Origin: an uncultured Lachnospiraceae bacterium
GTDB taxonomy: Bacteria; Bacillota; Clostridia; Lachnospirales; Lachnospiraceae
NCBI GenBank assembly: GCA_947629865.1
Contig: CANRFJ010000004.1
Location: 62,001 to 126,000 of the forward strand
Length of the DNA: 64,000 nucleotides
Direction of reading: 5' to 3'
Both the position numbers and the translations under genes were made by a program. Numbering within the stretch: position 1 is the first letter of the stretch; every line of letters begins with the position of its first letter. The notes beneath the pieces were generated by a model. The model was not told the origin of the DNA. It made no database searches and worked only from the letters and a program-made list of their open reading frames with translations. Shown one piece after another: positions 9,256 to 16,753 of the stretch.

Positions 9256-9305
9256 TTTTTCCTCCTTTCTCCGTCCGTTCCGGTCTTGCCGCCGTCGCTT
9301 CCGGC

Positions 9306-9335
9306 AATTGTCAGTTGGTTTTTCTCCTGACAATT
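9306..9335. repeat. Perfect inverted repeat at the 5' end of the 51-residue gene's transcript
   Basis: AATTGTCAG (9306-9314) and CTGACAATT (9327-9335), nine-bp arms around a 12-base loop. It covers the expected start of transcription, so it could be a second operator or a 5' protective hairpin. Confidence 0.6.
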
Positions 9336-9337
9336 AT

Positions 9338-9366
9338 ATTGTAATATATGTGCGTTACTATGTCAA
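9338..9366 (-). promoter_or_regulatory. Promoter of the 51-residue gene with operator motif in its spacer
   Basis: Minus strand -35 TTGACA (9361-9366), 17-bp spacer, -10 TACAAT (9338-9343). The spacer holds TAACGCACATAT (9346-9357), identical in its core to the motif in the spacer of the promoter at 9632-9660. Confidence 0.85.
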
Positions 9367-9392
9367 TTGCTTTTCAGCAAATGTGTGCGTTA
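9346..9392. repeat. Operator-like repeat pair, copies 1 and 2
   Basis: On the plus strand ATATGTGCGTTA (9346-9357) and ATGTGTGCGTTA (9381-9392), 35 bp apart start to start. The second copy overlaps the stop codon of the ribbon-helix-helix gene. Confidence 0.75.
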
Positions 9393-9596
9393 TTTTAAGA
9401 TCCTTTCCAATTCGTCCAGTTTAGACAGAACAGTATCGCGAATGAACGCGCTTGCCGTCTTGTTCAGTCCAAGGTGTTCTATTCTTTCTTTCGTGCCGTC
9501 TGGAAATACTATATTAAGCCTATAATTTCTTCTTTCATACTCTCTTACGGCTTTTCGCCTTGCAGCTTTCTGCTTCTCTGTGTATTCTTTCGGCAT
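9390..9596 (-). CDS. Small ribbon-helix-helix-like DNA-binding protein (68 residues)
   Basis: MPKEYTEKQKAARRKAVREYERR is a basic N-terminal tail. It is followed by a beta-strand-like YRLNIVFPDGTKERI and then two helices with a turn at GLNKTASAFIRDTVLSKLDELE. That strand-helix-helix order and size match Arc/CopG-type ribbon-helix-helix repressors and the small regulators of mobile elements, but no close named family was recognised. Its start has a strong TTAGGAGGTAACAAC ribosome binding site. Both its own promoter and that of the next gene carry the same 12-bp motif, which suggests that it represses itself and its neighbour. Confidence 0.7.
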   Translation of the reverse strand: MPKEYTEKQKAARRKAVREYERRNYRLNIVFPDGTKERIEHLGLNKTASAFIRDTVLSKLDELERILK

Positions 9597-9631
9597 TGTT
9601 GTTACCTCCTAAGACAAATTTTATATGTATA

Positions 9632-9660
9632 ATTATAACATATGTGCGTTATTTTTTCAA
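9632..9660 (-). promoter_or_regulatory. Promoter of the ribbon-helix-helix gene with operator motif in its spacer
   Basis: Minus strand -35 TTGAAA (9655-9660), 17-bp spacer, -10 TATAAT (9632-9637). The spacer contains TAACGCACATAT (complement of 9640-9651), in nearly the same register as in the promoter at 9338-9366. Confidence 0.85.
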
Positions 9661-9675
9661 GTAATATGTGCGTTG
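9640..9675. repeat. Operator-like repeat pair, copies 3 and 4
   Basis: Plus strand ATATGTGCGTTA (9640-9651) and ATATGTGCGTTG (9664-9675), 24 bp apart start to start. Copy 3 is between -35 and -10; copy 4 is just upstream of the -35. Confidence 0.8.
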
Positions 9676-9891
9676 TGTAAAACATGCAAAAGTTCTATAT
9701 TGTATGTGTGTAATATTTGTTTGATATTTATGCTTTCTATGTGTGTGATATGTGTTGTAAAAAGAAAACACACCGCCACTAAGTGAAGCAGTAACGCACC
9801 GAACGAACCGCGCGGCTGGTTTAAATAATTTTGCTGCGCAATTATAAGGTTCCCTCCTCTGTCCTTTTAGTTTTTAATTAAATTATGGCGC
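9676..9891. other. AT-rich stretch without a recognisable gene
   Basis: No convincing coding frame or RNA was seen. It holds two weaker relatives of the operator motif (TATGTGTGTAAT near 9703, TATGTGTGTGAT near 9739) and an inverted copy of the core, TAACGCAC, at 9792-9799. The base composition differs from the GC-richer genes around it, which suggests acquired DNA. Confidence 0.5.
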
Positions 9892-9922
9892 AAAAAAGAA
9901 CGCACTCATAGCACGTTCTTTT
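9892..9922 (-). terminator. Intrinsic terminator after metA
   Basis: Minus strand stem AAAAGAACG (complement of 9914-9922) / CGTTCTTTTTT (complement of 9892-9902) with an 11-base loop and a T run. It lies 55 bp past the metA stop. Confidence 0.8.
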
Positions 9923-9976
9923 CACAAAATTTTTAAGTCTTTTACATCCATTTATATGCACTTAAATTCATCTTTC

Positions 9977-10894
9977 TTACGTTGTTTTAATTAAATCATA
10001 CGGCGTGCTCTGGTACACATAATAATTCAGCCAGTTGCTATAGAGAAGCTGTCCTGCCGAGCGCCACCGCACTACCGGCGACCGCTCCGGGTTGTTCTCC
10101 GGAAAATAATTCACCGGCAAATCCGGATTCATTCCCTTATCCAGATCTCGGAAGTATTCCCTGGCAAGTGTGTCCGCATCATACTCCGGATGACAGGTCA
10201 TGAAAAACTGCCGGCTGTCCCTTGATTTTACCAGCGTCACGCCTGCCACGTCCGAACAGGCTAGAAGTTCCAGCTCCGGCACCCTCTCCACATCTTCCCT
10301 GCGCACTGTCATGGCACGGGACTGGGGCGCGTAAAACACATCGTCGAAGCCCCTGAATAACGGCGAACTTTTCTTCAGCACATAGTGCTCATAGACTCCG
10401 GATAATTTTTTCTTCAAATCCACCTTGTGAATATTGTAGTGATAGTACAGAGCCGCATAGGTAGCCCAGCACATATGCAGGGTACAGTGTACATGCGTCC
10501 GGCTCCACTCCATGATCTGGCATAACTCCTGCCAGTAATTTATCTCCTCAAACTCCCTGTAGTCAAGCGGCGCGCCGGTTATAATCATTCCGTCAAACTT
10601 CCGCTCCCTGACCTCGTCGAAAACGGTATAAAAGGTCTCCAGATGACTTGGCTCCACATGTCTTGGCTGATAACTGGCAGTCTGCATAAATTCAACCTCC
10701 ACCTGCAGAGGCGTATTGGAAAGTTTGCGCAGAAGCTGCGTCTCCGTCTCAATCTTAGACGGCATCAGATTCAGTATCAGCACATGCAGGGGACGGATAT
10801 CCTGGTGCATGGCACGGTACTCCGTCATGACAAATATATTTTCACTCTCCAGCGTCTTCTGGGCTGGCAGGGAATCCTGAATCTTAATAGGCAT
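9977..10894 (-). CDS. metA: Homoserine O-acyltransferase (MetA family)
   Basis: A 305-residue MetA that acylates the hydroxyl of homoserine as the first committed step to methionine. The catalytic cysteine is in LHMCWATYAA (about residue 142) and the His/Glu pair in CHPEYD (about 235-237). MPIKIQDSLPA at the start and the C-terminal NWLNYYVYQSTPYDL are family hallmarks. Residue 111, which helps to choose between succinyl-CoA (Gly in E. coli) and acetyl-CoA (Glu in many Firmicutes), is Asp here (GAPLD). The acidic side chain points to acetyl-CoA, by inference. The frame is open to 11065; the ATG at 10894 has GGAGG nearby and lies just after a good promoter. Confidence 0.93.
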   Translation of the reverse strand: MPIKIQDSLPAQKTLESENIFVMTEYRAMHQDIRPLHVLILNLMPSKIETETQLLRKLSNTPLQVEVEFMQTASYQPRHVEPSHLETFYTVFDEVRERKFDGMIITGAPLDYREFEEINYWQELCQIMEWSRTHVHCTLHMCWATYAALYYHYNIHKVDLKKKLSGVYEHYVLKKSSPLFRGFDDVFYAPQSRAMTVRREDVERVPELELLACSDVAGVTLVKSRDSRQFFMTCHPEYDADTLAREYFRDLDKGMNPDLPVNYFPENNPERSPVVRWRSAGQLLYSNWLNYYVYQSTPYDLIKTT

Positions 10895-10928
10895 ATAATC
10901 CTCCCTCTTATTAGTTATCGTAACCGCC

Positions 10929-10957
10929 ATTTTAACACAAAACTGACTGTTATGCAA
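10929..10957 (-). promoter_or_regulatory. Promoter of metA
   Basis: Minus strand -35 TTGCAT (10952-10957), 17-bp spacer, -10 TAAAAT (10929-10934). The leader is only about 30 nt, too short for a SAM riboswitch or T-box. Confidence 0.75.
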
Positions 10958-11039
10958 GAGACGGCGCTCATAACTGCCTCCAGTCGCTCTGAAAAACTTC
11001 ATCGGCGCCGCCCGCAGCGGGCATTTTTCAGGCAGATTT

Positions 11040-11624
11040 TCAAATTGGGCAATCATGGTTTCCACATTTTCCCGTCATACACCCCGACATGACGCAGACA
11101 CCGGCAGCTCCCTGAGCCGTCACCTGTTCCTCATTTTGTGGGGAGATCCCGCCTATCCCATAGACCGGTACATGCGCACAATCACAGATTTCCCGCAAAA
11201 AGCCAATCCCCCTGGGAGGCTCTCCCCTTTTGCAGTCTGTGGGGAAAATATGCCCCGCCGTCACATAGGAGGCTCCATACTGCTCCGCCCACCGAAGCTG
11301 TTCCAGAGAGTGGACAGAGACGCCGAGTTTCCGAAATCGTCCGCGCTGTCCAGAGGGCATTTCCGCCAGCACGGGAAGCGGCAGATGGACAAAAGGGTGG
11401 GAAAGCTTAAGCGCCGTCTGCCAGAATGTGTGGAGAATACATTCCTTACCGTAATTGCGGCAGATAGAAAGTACATTCTCTGATAGTGTCCGGTACTCCT
11501 CCTCTGACAGATCCTTTTCCCGCAAAAGAATGGCGTCGTAATAATCTCCCTGCGCCAACATCTCAATCCGGTTCAGAAAACCGCCCTCACACAGATGCCG
11601 GTTGGTGACAGCTATCCTATACAT
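11040..11624 (-). CDS. thiE: Thiamine-phosphate synthase-like protein (ThiE/TenI family)
   Basis: A 194-residue TIM-barrel protein. ILLREKDL (about 32-39) corresponds to the pyrophosphate-binding LREK of ThiE, SVHSLEQL to the SCH-type loop, AGHIFPTDCK to the GP(I/V)FPT loop, and YGIGGISP to the GGI loop. It would join hydroxymethylpyrimidine diphosphate to the thiazole phosphate. TenI-type proteins have the same fold but act in thiazole tautomerisation, and this short form could be either. The start at 11624 overlaps the end of thiH by eight bp; an ATG at 11636 is also in frame. Last gene of the thi operon. Confidence 0.85.
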   Translation of the reverse strand: MYRIAVTNRHLCEGGFLNRIEMLAQGDYYDAILLREKDLSEEEYRTLSENVLSICRNYGKECILHTFWQTALKLSHPFVHLPLPVLAEMPSGQRGRFRKLGVSVHSLEQLRWAEQYGASYVTAGHIFPTDCKRGEPPRGIGFLREICDCAHVPVYGIGGISPQNEEQVTAQGAAGVCVMSGCMTGKCGNHDCPI

Positions 11625-12837
11625 AGATGTAATCATTCATGACGGGCTGAAGGCCGTTTGCCAGAATGGCGTCATAGACTTCCTGTACGTCCCTGCCGTC
11701 GGAAATCTCGAATTGCCCGTCGCCCTCCTCCTCTCCGCTGTGACCGCCAATCCCCACATTGACTCCGGCGGAAATTTTGGTGACTGCAATTTTGATCAGA
11801 TTGTCCCGCACCCTGGCGCACTCCCTGGTGGATACCGTGATGGAGGCAAAGGGGAGAAGGAGGCGGTAGGCGCACACTACCTGCAGAAGCTGTGCCTCAT
11901 GCACGTCCATCGGATTGATCCGGTCGTTATTTATGATGGGGCGCAGTCTCGGACAGGAAAAAGCAATCTCTGCATGGGGATACTTCCGCTGCAGAAGATA
12001 GGCGTGGATTCCTGTGGCAAAGGCGTCCCGACGGAAATCATCTAATCCAAGCAGGGCGGCAAACCCCACGCCGCGCATCCCCCCCTTTAGCGCTCTCTCC
12101 TGCGCATTCAGGCGGTATGGGAAAATGCGTTTTCTCCCCGCCAGATGAAGTTTTTCATACTGCTCTGAATTGTAAGTCTCCTGAAATACCGTCACATAGT
12201 CGGCCCCGCACTCATGCCAGTACCGGTAGTCCTCTGAGTTGGCCGGATAGACTTCCAGTCCGATTACCTTAAAGTACTTGCGGGCGATTCGGCAGGCCTC
12301 CCCGATATATTTTACATCAGACATCACAGGGCTCTCTCCCGTCAGAATCAGGATCTCCTGCAGGCCGCTTTTTGCGATTTCCCGCATTTCCTTTTCAATC
12401 CCCGCCGCATCTAATTTCGCACGGCGGATTTTGTTGTGGCAGTTAAACCCACAGTAGATACAATAATTTTCACAGTAATTGGCAATGTAGAGCGGAGTGA
12501 ACATCATGACGGAATTGCCAAAATGCTTCCTCGTCTCCTTCTGCGCCATCTGGGCGATCTCCTCCAGATACGGAAGGGCTGCCGGTGACAAAAGCGCCGC
12601 AAAATCCTCCGGCGTCCGGTTGTCCGAATAAATCGCCCTGGTGACGTCCGACGCCGTATAGCGGTTGTAGTCATAGGCCTCCAGCGCCTCCAGCACCTTT
12701 CTGTCCACGTCGGACTGGAGCACTTCCATTCCCTCCAGATAAGTCATGTGGTCGATGCGGTTTTCCTTCTGATCCTCCCGTATGGCATCATTCAGAATAC
12801 TCTCGTTGACAATACTCTTTTCGTTATTCCTGCTCAT
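11617..12837 (-). CDS. thiH: 2-iminoacetate synthase, radical SAM
   Basis: A 406-residue radical SAM enzyme that cleaves tyrosine to give dehydroglycine for thiazole assembly under anaerobic conditions. The iron-sulfur cluster motif is CENYCIYCGF (CxxxCxxC, about residues 125-134), followed by a BATS-like C-terminal domain ending DGRDVQEVYDAI. The choice of ThiH over the oxygen-dependent ThiO fits an anaerobe. Start ATG at 12837 follows GGAGGGAAGAACACA. It is 57 bp after thiG and overlaps thiE. Confidence 0.95.
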   Translation of the reverse strand: MSRNNEKSIVNESILNDAIREDQKENRIDHMTYLEGMEVLQSDVDRKVLEALEAYDYNRYTASDVTRAIYSDNRTPEDFAALLSPAALPYLEEIAQMAQKETRKHFGNSVMMFTPLYIANYCENYCIYCGFNCHNKIRRAKLDAAGIEKEMREIAKSGLQEILILTGESPVMSDVKYIGEACRIARKYFKVIGLEVYPANSEDYRYWHECGADYVTVFQETYNSEQYEKLHLAGRKRIFPYRLNAQERALKGGMRGVGFAALLGLDDFRRDAFATGIHAYLLQRKYPHAEIAFSCPRLRPIINNDRINPMDVHEAQLLQVVCAYRLLLPFASITVSTRECARVRDNLIKIAVTKISAGVNVGIGGHSGEEEGDGQFEISDGRDVQEVYDAILANGLQPVMNDYIYV

Positions 12838-12894
12838 TGTGTTCTTCCCTCCTGTCCTGTTCCCCTCTTGCTTCCCCTGTAAAATCTTCTCCTC

Positions 12895-13707
12895 TTATCG
12901 GGGCTGCTCTTTCTCTGAGCCGTCCTGAATATATCCAGTTAGCGGAGAGGAGGCGCTTCCGCCCCGCTCAAGCACCCGGCCGGTTCCGGCCAGATATGCC
13001 TTCCGTCCTGCCTCAATGGCGAGGCGGAACGCATCTGCCATCGCCGGAATATCTCCCGCCGTGGCAATACCGGTATTCGCCATAACAGCGGCCGCCCCCA
13101 TCTCCATGGCGGCGCAGGCCTCCGATGGCTTTCCTATGCCCGCATCTACGATGATCGGCAGATCAATCTCATCAATGAGTATCTGAATAAACTCCTTCGT
13201 ACACAATCCCTTATTGGAGCCAATGGGCGCCGCCAACGGCATCACGGACGCCGCTCCGGCCTCCCGCAAATCCCTGGCCACATTTAAGTCGGGATACATA
13301 TAGGGCATTACAACAAAGCCCTCTTTCGCGAGTATCTCCGTGGCCCTTACCGTCTCATAATTGTCCGGCAGCAGATATTTGCTGTCCCGCATAATCTCAA
13401 TTTTCACAAAATCCCCGCATCCCACCTCGCGGGAAAGTCTGGCGATTCTCACCGCCTCCTCGGCCGTTCTGGCGCCGGAGGTGTTCGGAAGCAGGGTTAC
13501 TCCCTCCGGTATGTAGTCCAGAATATTGGCGCGTCCGTCCCTGTTGGCACGGCGCAGCGCCAGGGTAATAATCTGAGCGCCGGCATTCTCCACCGCCGCG
13601 CGGATCAGATCCAGTGAATATTTTCCTGAACCTAGTATAAAACGGGAGTGAAACTCATGTCCCCCCAGGATTAATACGTCGTCTTTTTTTTCCGTTTTCT
13701 TCTCCAT
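12895..13707 (-). CDS. thiG: Thiazole synthase
   Basis: A 270-residue TIM-barrel enzyme that condenses deoxyxylulose phosphate, ThiS thiocarboxylate and dehydroglycine to the thiazole phosphate. Recognisable parts are [11 protein letters not shown] near residue 20, [22 protein letters not shown] (about 70-91), [14 protein letters not shown] and [14 protein letters not shown]. The frame is open to 13719, but the ATG at 13707 is chosen because the upstream codons themselves form GGAGGGAAAA. The hairpin element at 13738-13810 separates it from thiS. Confidence 0.95.
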   Translation of the reverse strand: MEKKTEKKDDVLILGGHEFHSRFILGSGKYSLDLIRAAVENAGAQIITLALRRANRDGRANILDYIPEGVTLLPNTSGARTAEEAVRIARLSREVGCGDFVKIEIMRDSKYLLPDNYETVRATEILAKEGFVVMPYMYPDLNVARDLREAGAASVMPLAAPIGSNKGLCTKEFIQILIDEIDLPIIVDAGIGKPSEACAAMEMGAAAVMANTGIATAGDIPAMADAFRLAIEAGRKAYLAGTGRVLERGGSASSPLTGYIQDGSEKEQPR

Positions 13708-13737
13708 TTTTCCCTCCATTTAATCCACATCATTTAA

Positions 13738-13810
13738 CCTCTATTCCGGATCGCAGCGACGGAAGTACGAGCAAAAAGCTGCGCATCGGCGTGATGTTTC
13801 ACACTACTTC
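13738..13810 (-). repeat. Short hairpin-element copy between thiS and thiG (copy E1)
   Basis: Read on the minus strand it shares AGTGT-AAA-ATCACGC-GATGCGC at one end and GCTCGTACTTCC-TCGCTGCG-TCCGGAAT at the other with the copy at 29286-29455, but lacks about 80 bp of the middle. It is probably an internally deleted member of the same family. Confidence 0.75.
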
Positions 13811-13823
13811 CATCAAACTTTTT

Positions 13824-14021
13824 TCAGCCGCCTCCCATAAAACTCACGACTTCGATCACATCGCCCTCCTCTGTCCTCACAGAAGAATATTCCTTCTTGC
13901 TCACGATGACGCCGTTTCGTTCCACGGCAATCCGCTCTCGGTTAAAGCCCTCCCGCTCCAGCAGTTCCTCCACCGAGAGTCCCTCGCAGCCCTCTTTTTC
14001 TTCTCCGTTTATCCTCAGCAT
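13824..14021 (-). CDS. thiS: Sulfur carrier protein ThiS
   Basis: A 65-residue ubiquitin-like protein, MLRINGEEKEG to the C-terminal Gly-Gly (FMGGG) that is adenylated and turned into the thiocarboxylate that donates sulfur to ThiG. The RNGVIVSKKEY and GDVIEVVSFMGGG strands are typical. The frame is open to 14093, but the ATG at 14021 with GGGAGGGATTTG before it gives the normal size. First gene of thiS-thiG-thiH-thiE; the activating enzyme ThiF is not in the window. Confidence 0.93.
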   Translation of the reverse strand: MLRINGEEKEGCEGLSVEELLEREGFNRERIAVERNGVIVSKKEYSSVRTEEGDVIEVVSFMGGG

Positions 14022-14066
14022 CAAATCCCTCCTTCCCGCACAAGAGGCGGATTTTCTTCGTAGAAT

Positions 14067-14122
14067 AAAAAAATATCCCAAGAAAACCCACACCCAAGGT
14101 GGTGTGCCCCTTCCTGGGATAT
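14067..14122 (-). terminator. Terminator-like hairpin in the thiS leader, candidate attenuator
   Basis: On the minus strand ATATCCCA (complement of 14115-14122) pairs with TGGGATAT (complement of 14073-14080). There is further pairing inside (GGGCACACC with GGTGTGGG-like sequence), then a run of seven T. The hairpin starts about 10 nt after the expected transcription start and precedes thiS, so it would stop most transcripts unless opened. Confidence 0.75.
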
Positions 14123-14138
14123 CCCCAATCTGTCTTGC

Positions 14139-14167
14139 ATTGTAACACAGACAGACGTTATTGTCAA
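14139..14167 (-). promoter_or_regulatory. Promoter of thiSGHE
   Basis: Minus strand -35 TTGACA (14162-14167), 17-bp spacer, -10 TACAAT (14139-14144). It is near consensus and lies 79 bp past the end of the preceding gene. Confidence 0.8.
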
Positions 14168-14245
14168 GATTTCAGCAAAAGGCCATTTGCCAAGCATATT
14201 TGCCGAGACTATCTGCCGAGGTCATTTGCTTTTCGCCGAGGCTTC

Positions 14246-16168
14246 TTACCAGGCGCCACCTCCGCCCCCTCCGGCGCCGCCGCCGGAAAAACCGCCTCCC
14301 ACACTTCCGCCGCCTCCCCGGCCGCCGGAATTTGGCTGCGAGGTCATAGCCGACCTGGCGGACGACATGGTATGATCCATAAAATGGTGGAAGGAGTGCA
14401 TGTGAAAAGCAGTTGAGGACGGATTGCTGTACCATTCCGGAGGTACCGTCGCAATATCCTCAAATTTTTTCATCCATTTTTCAGATACGTTTAGCACATA
14501 GGCATAGGGCAGGATTTTGTAAAAATACTGCGGATCCTCCTCTACCAGAAGTTCCAGTTTCTCCTTCTCCGCCGTCTCAAGGAAATTGCGGAAACCGCGG
14601 ATTTTCCCCAGCAGCTCCGTCCCATAAGGCGTGCGCCTTGGAAGCAGGGCGGCAAAGAGGATCACCACAAAACTGGCCGCTATAGCCACATAATAGGCAA
14701 TCCGGTACCATACGCTTGCATACGCCAACGCCCTCTCCACATTGGAAAAACAAATGTAAGCGGCTCCTATAAGAGTGATGAGAGCCGGCACCAGGGAGAG
14801 GATAATCGGCAATATTTTGACGGATCTGCGGCCGGGGCGCACAAGGAGCGCAAAGGCCGCCGTGAAAAGGAGACCTGTCCCCAGCGTGCCAATCAGACAT
14901 TCCGCCAGGCTGTAACTGTACTCATACAGAGGAACAACTCCGGCGAAGAAGTACATAATGACTGACAGAAGATAGAGAATCCAGCTCTTATTCAGCGAAC
15001 TGGCATGATAAATCACTTTCCTCTGCTGCGTTTCCACAATGGACGCCACCGAGTCCAGAACCTGATAGAAGGAATTCTTTAATTCGTTTTTGGAAACCCG
15101 CTGTCCCCTGACGGTAAGACCTCCCATGAAAATCCTCTCTGCATCATTGTTCCCGTCATAAGGCTTTTTGATTATCAGCGTAAAATCTCCCGTCCCCTTT
15201 TCCTCAATCTCAATATACCCTTTATCCGCCAGATCGATCATCAGAGCTACGGCGTCCTCCTTCGTGACGTCTCCCCGGTATGCATATGCAGTCTCAAGGC
15301 TGTTTAGGCCGTCCGGCGGGTGAAATTCCACCGTCTCCACTACGGCGTCGTCTCTGCCATAGATCCACCACAGGAAAAATCCAACGCCCACCGAAATAAG
15401 ACAGAACAAAATAGCGAAGTACGCCATCAGCGGATATTCCACAGGCACTGTAAAATATCCGTCCGGCAGAATTACCCGCACAGTCACTCCCTGCCCCGCG
15501 CCGCCGTAGAGGACAGCCCGACTGTCCATCTCGCCGGTGATGATATTGTCCGTCACATCAAAGTGTATATCGTCATTGTTTCCGCTATACAGATATACAT
15601 TTTTACTGTCAAAAGCCTTTGGCATACGAATCACAAAAGACACGCCCGATATAGTTGTGTCCGTCCAGCCGTCGCCAATTAAATTCCAGTAAAAATCATC
15701 TATATTTTCCAAGAGATCTTTGCCGTATATGTAGTCGTAGGAAATCTCGTATTTCTTTATCCCCTGTACCGTCTCGTCCTTATCCCCCAGGCGTATAGTA
15801 CAGAGACCGTTCTCCCTCTTTACCTCACATGGCTCGTCACCGCAGTCGATATTTTTTATTTTCCCGTGATACACGGTATCCCCGCTCCCATCGGTTCGGT
15901 GCTGGCTGCCCGTCAGGGGAATGTAGCGGTTTATCCCGTGGAGGCTCTGATGGAAATCCACTGTGATGTCCTCGCGGATATGATATACATTATCCTCTCC
16001 CACGTCAATCTCCACATGGTATCCCGTAATATCATAGCCGCCGGCCGCCGGACTTCTCGATATGCGGCCGCTGGTGTATCCGGATTTTGCATACAATTCC
16101 GGCTGCGCCGGTCCCCCCAAAGCTCCCGTCAGGATAAGGAGGAAAAACAACAGAAAAAATCGTCTCAC
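14246..16168 (-). CDS. DUF2207-domain membrane protein with Gly-rich tail
   Basis: A 640-residue predicted membrane protein with a signal peptide (about 1-27) and an extracytoplasmic DUF2207 domain (about 45-250) with GYHVEIDVGEDNVYHI and IDVDFHQSLHGINRYIPL-like strands. A membrane helix follows at about 255-275, then a cytoplasmic part, a cluster of four helices (about 405-520) and a tail of almost pure glycine ending GGGGGGAW. The function is unknown. The gene begins with GTG overlapping the LemA stop codon in GTGA, a translational coupling. DUF2207 and LemA proteins are often found as neighbours, which suggests one membrane complex. Confidence 0.85.
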   Translation of the reverse strand: MRRFFLLFFLLILTGALGGPAQPELYAKSGYTSGRISRSPAAGGYDITGYHVEIDVGEDNVYHIREDITVDFHQSLHGINRYIPLTGSQHRTDGSGDTVYHGKIKNIDCGDEPCEVKRENGLCTIRLGDKDETVQGIKKYEISYDYIYGKDLLENIDDFYWNLIGDGWTDTTISGVSFVIRMPKAFDSKNVYLYSGNNDDIHFDVTDNIITGEMDSRAVLYGGAGQGVTVRVILPDGYFTVPVEYPLMAYFAILFCLISVGVGFFLWWIYGRDDAVVETVEFHPPDGLNSLETAYAYRGDVTKEDAVALMIDLADKGYIEIEEKGTGDFTLIIKKPYDGNNDAERIFMGGLTVRGQRVSKNELKNSFYQVLDSVASIVETQQRKVIYHASSLNKSWILYLLSVIMYFFAGVVPLYEYSYSLAECLIGTLGTGLLFTAAFALLVRPGRRSVKILPIILSLVPALITLIGAAYICFSNVERALAYASVWYRIAYYVAIAASFVVILFAALLPRRTPYGTELLGKIRGFRNFLETAEKEKLELLVEEDPQYFYKILPYAYVLNVSEKWMKKFEDIATVPPEWYSNPSSTAFHMHSFHHFMDHTMSSARSAMTSQPNSGGRGGGGSVGGGFSGGGAGGGGGGAW

Positions 16169-16722
16169 TGGAAACTCACCTTCACATTCTGGCGTTCACT
16201 CTCATCCTCCACCTCGTACATCGGTTTTGTCTCAAAGTGGAACAGGCCGGCAATTATATTGGTCGGTACGCTCTGCACAGTCATATTGTATTTTCTGACT
16301 GCCCCATTGTAATACTTGCGCGCATTGGCGATATCCTCCTCCACTGTCTCTAACTGCTGACTCAGCTCCTGGAAGTTCTGGTTGGCCTTTAAGTCCGGAT
16401 AGGATTCAGCCAGCGCCATGATCTTCGGTATGGCCCGTGAAATGGCGGCGCTGTTTTCCAGTTTTTCCTCGACGGACATTCCGCTGTATCCCTCCGAGCG
16501 GAGCGATACAATCTGCGATAATGTCTCCTTTTCGTGTCCGGCATAGCCCTTCACTGTCTCGACCAGATTGGGAATCAGATCAAACCGTTTCTTCAGATAT
16601 ACGTCCATAGTGGAAAACGCCTCATCCACCATGATCCTTCCCTTCACCAGGCTGTTATACCCCACAATACATACAATCAGAATCAGCAGCACTATGGCTC
16701 CGATCACAATTCCTGCTATCAT
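16165..16722 (-). CDS. LemA family protein
   Basis: A 185-residue protein with one N-terminal membrane helix (about 3-22) and a helical domain with the LemA pattern YNSLVKGRIMVDEAFSTMDVYLKKRFDLIPNLVETVKGY. ANARKYYNGAVRKYN and the C-terminal FHFETKPMYEVE, also typical of LemA, follow. The N terminus probably faces outward with the helices inside; the role is not established. It is translationally coupled to the DUF2207 gene by a four-bp overlap and follows aroB by 31 bp. Confidence 0.92.
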   Translation of the reverse strand: MIAGIVIGAIVLLILIVCIVGYNSLVKGRIMVDEAFSTMDVYLKKRFDLIPNLVETVKGYAGHEKETLSQIVSLRSEGYSGMSVEEKLENSAAISRAIPKIMALAESYPDLKANQNFQELSQQLETVEEDIANARKYYNGAVRKYNMTVQSVPTNIIAGLFHFETKPMYEVEDESERQNVKVSFQ

Positions 16723-16753
16723 TCTGTTACCTCCTTATCTGTAACTTCATTTT

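Noticed and set aside
10895-10957. SAM riboswitch or T-box before metA
   Set aside because: The promoter leaves a ~30-nt leader with no such structure.
14022-14245. TPP riboswitch upstream of thiS
   Set aside because: The conserved CTGAGA and ACCTGATC-type segments and the two-helix layout were not found on the minus strand; only a terminator-like hairpin is present.
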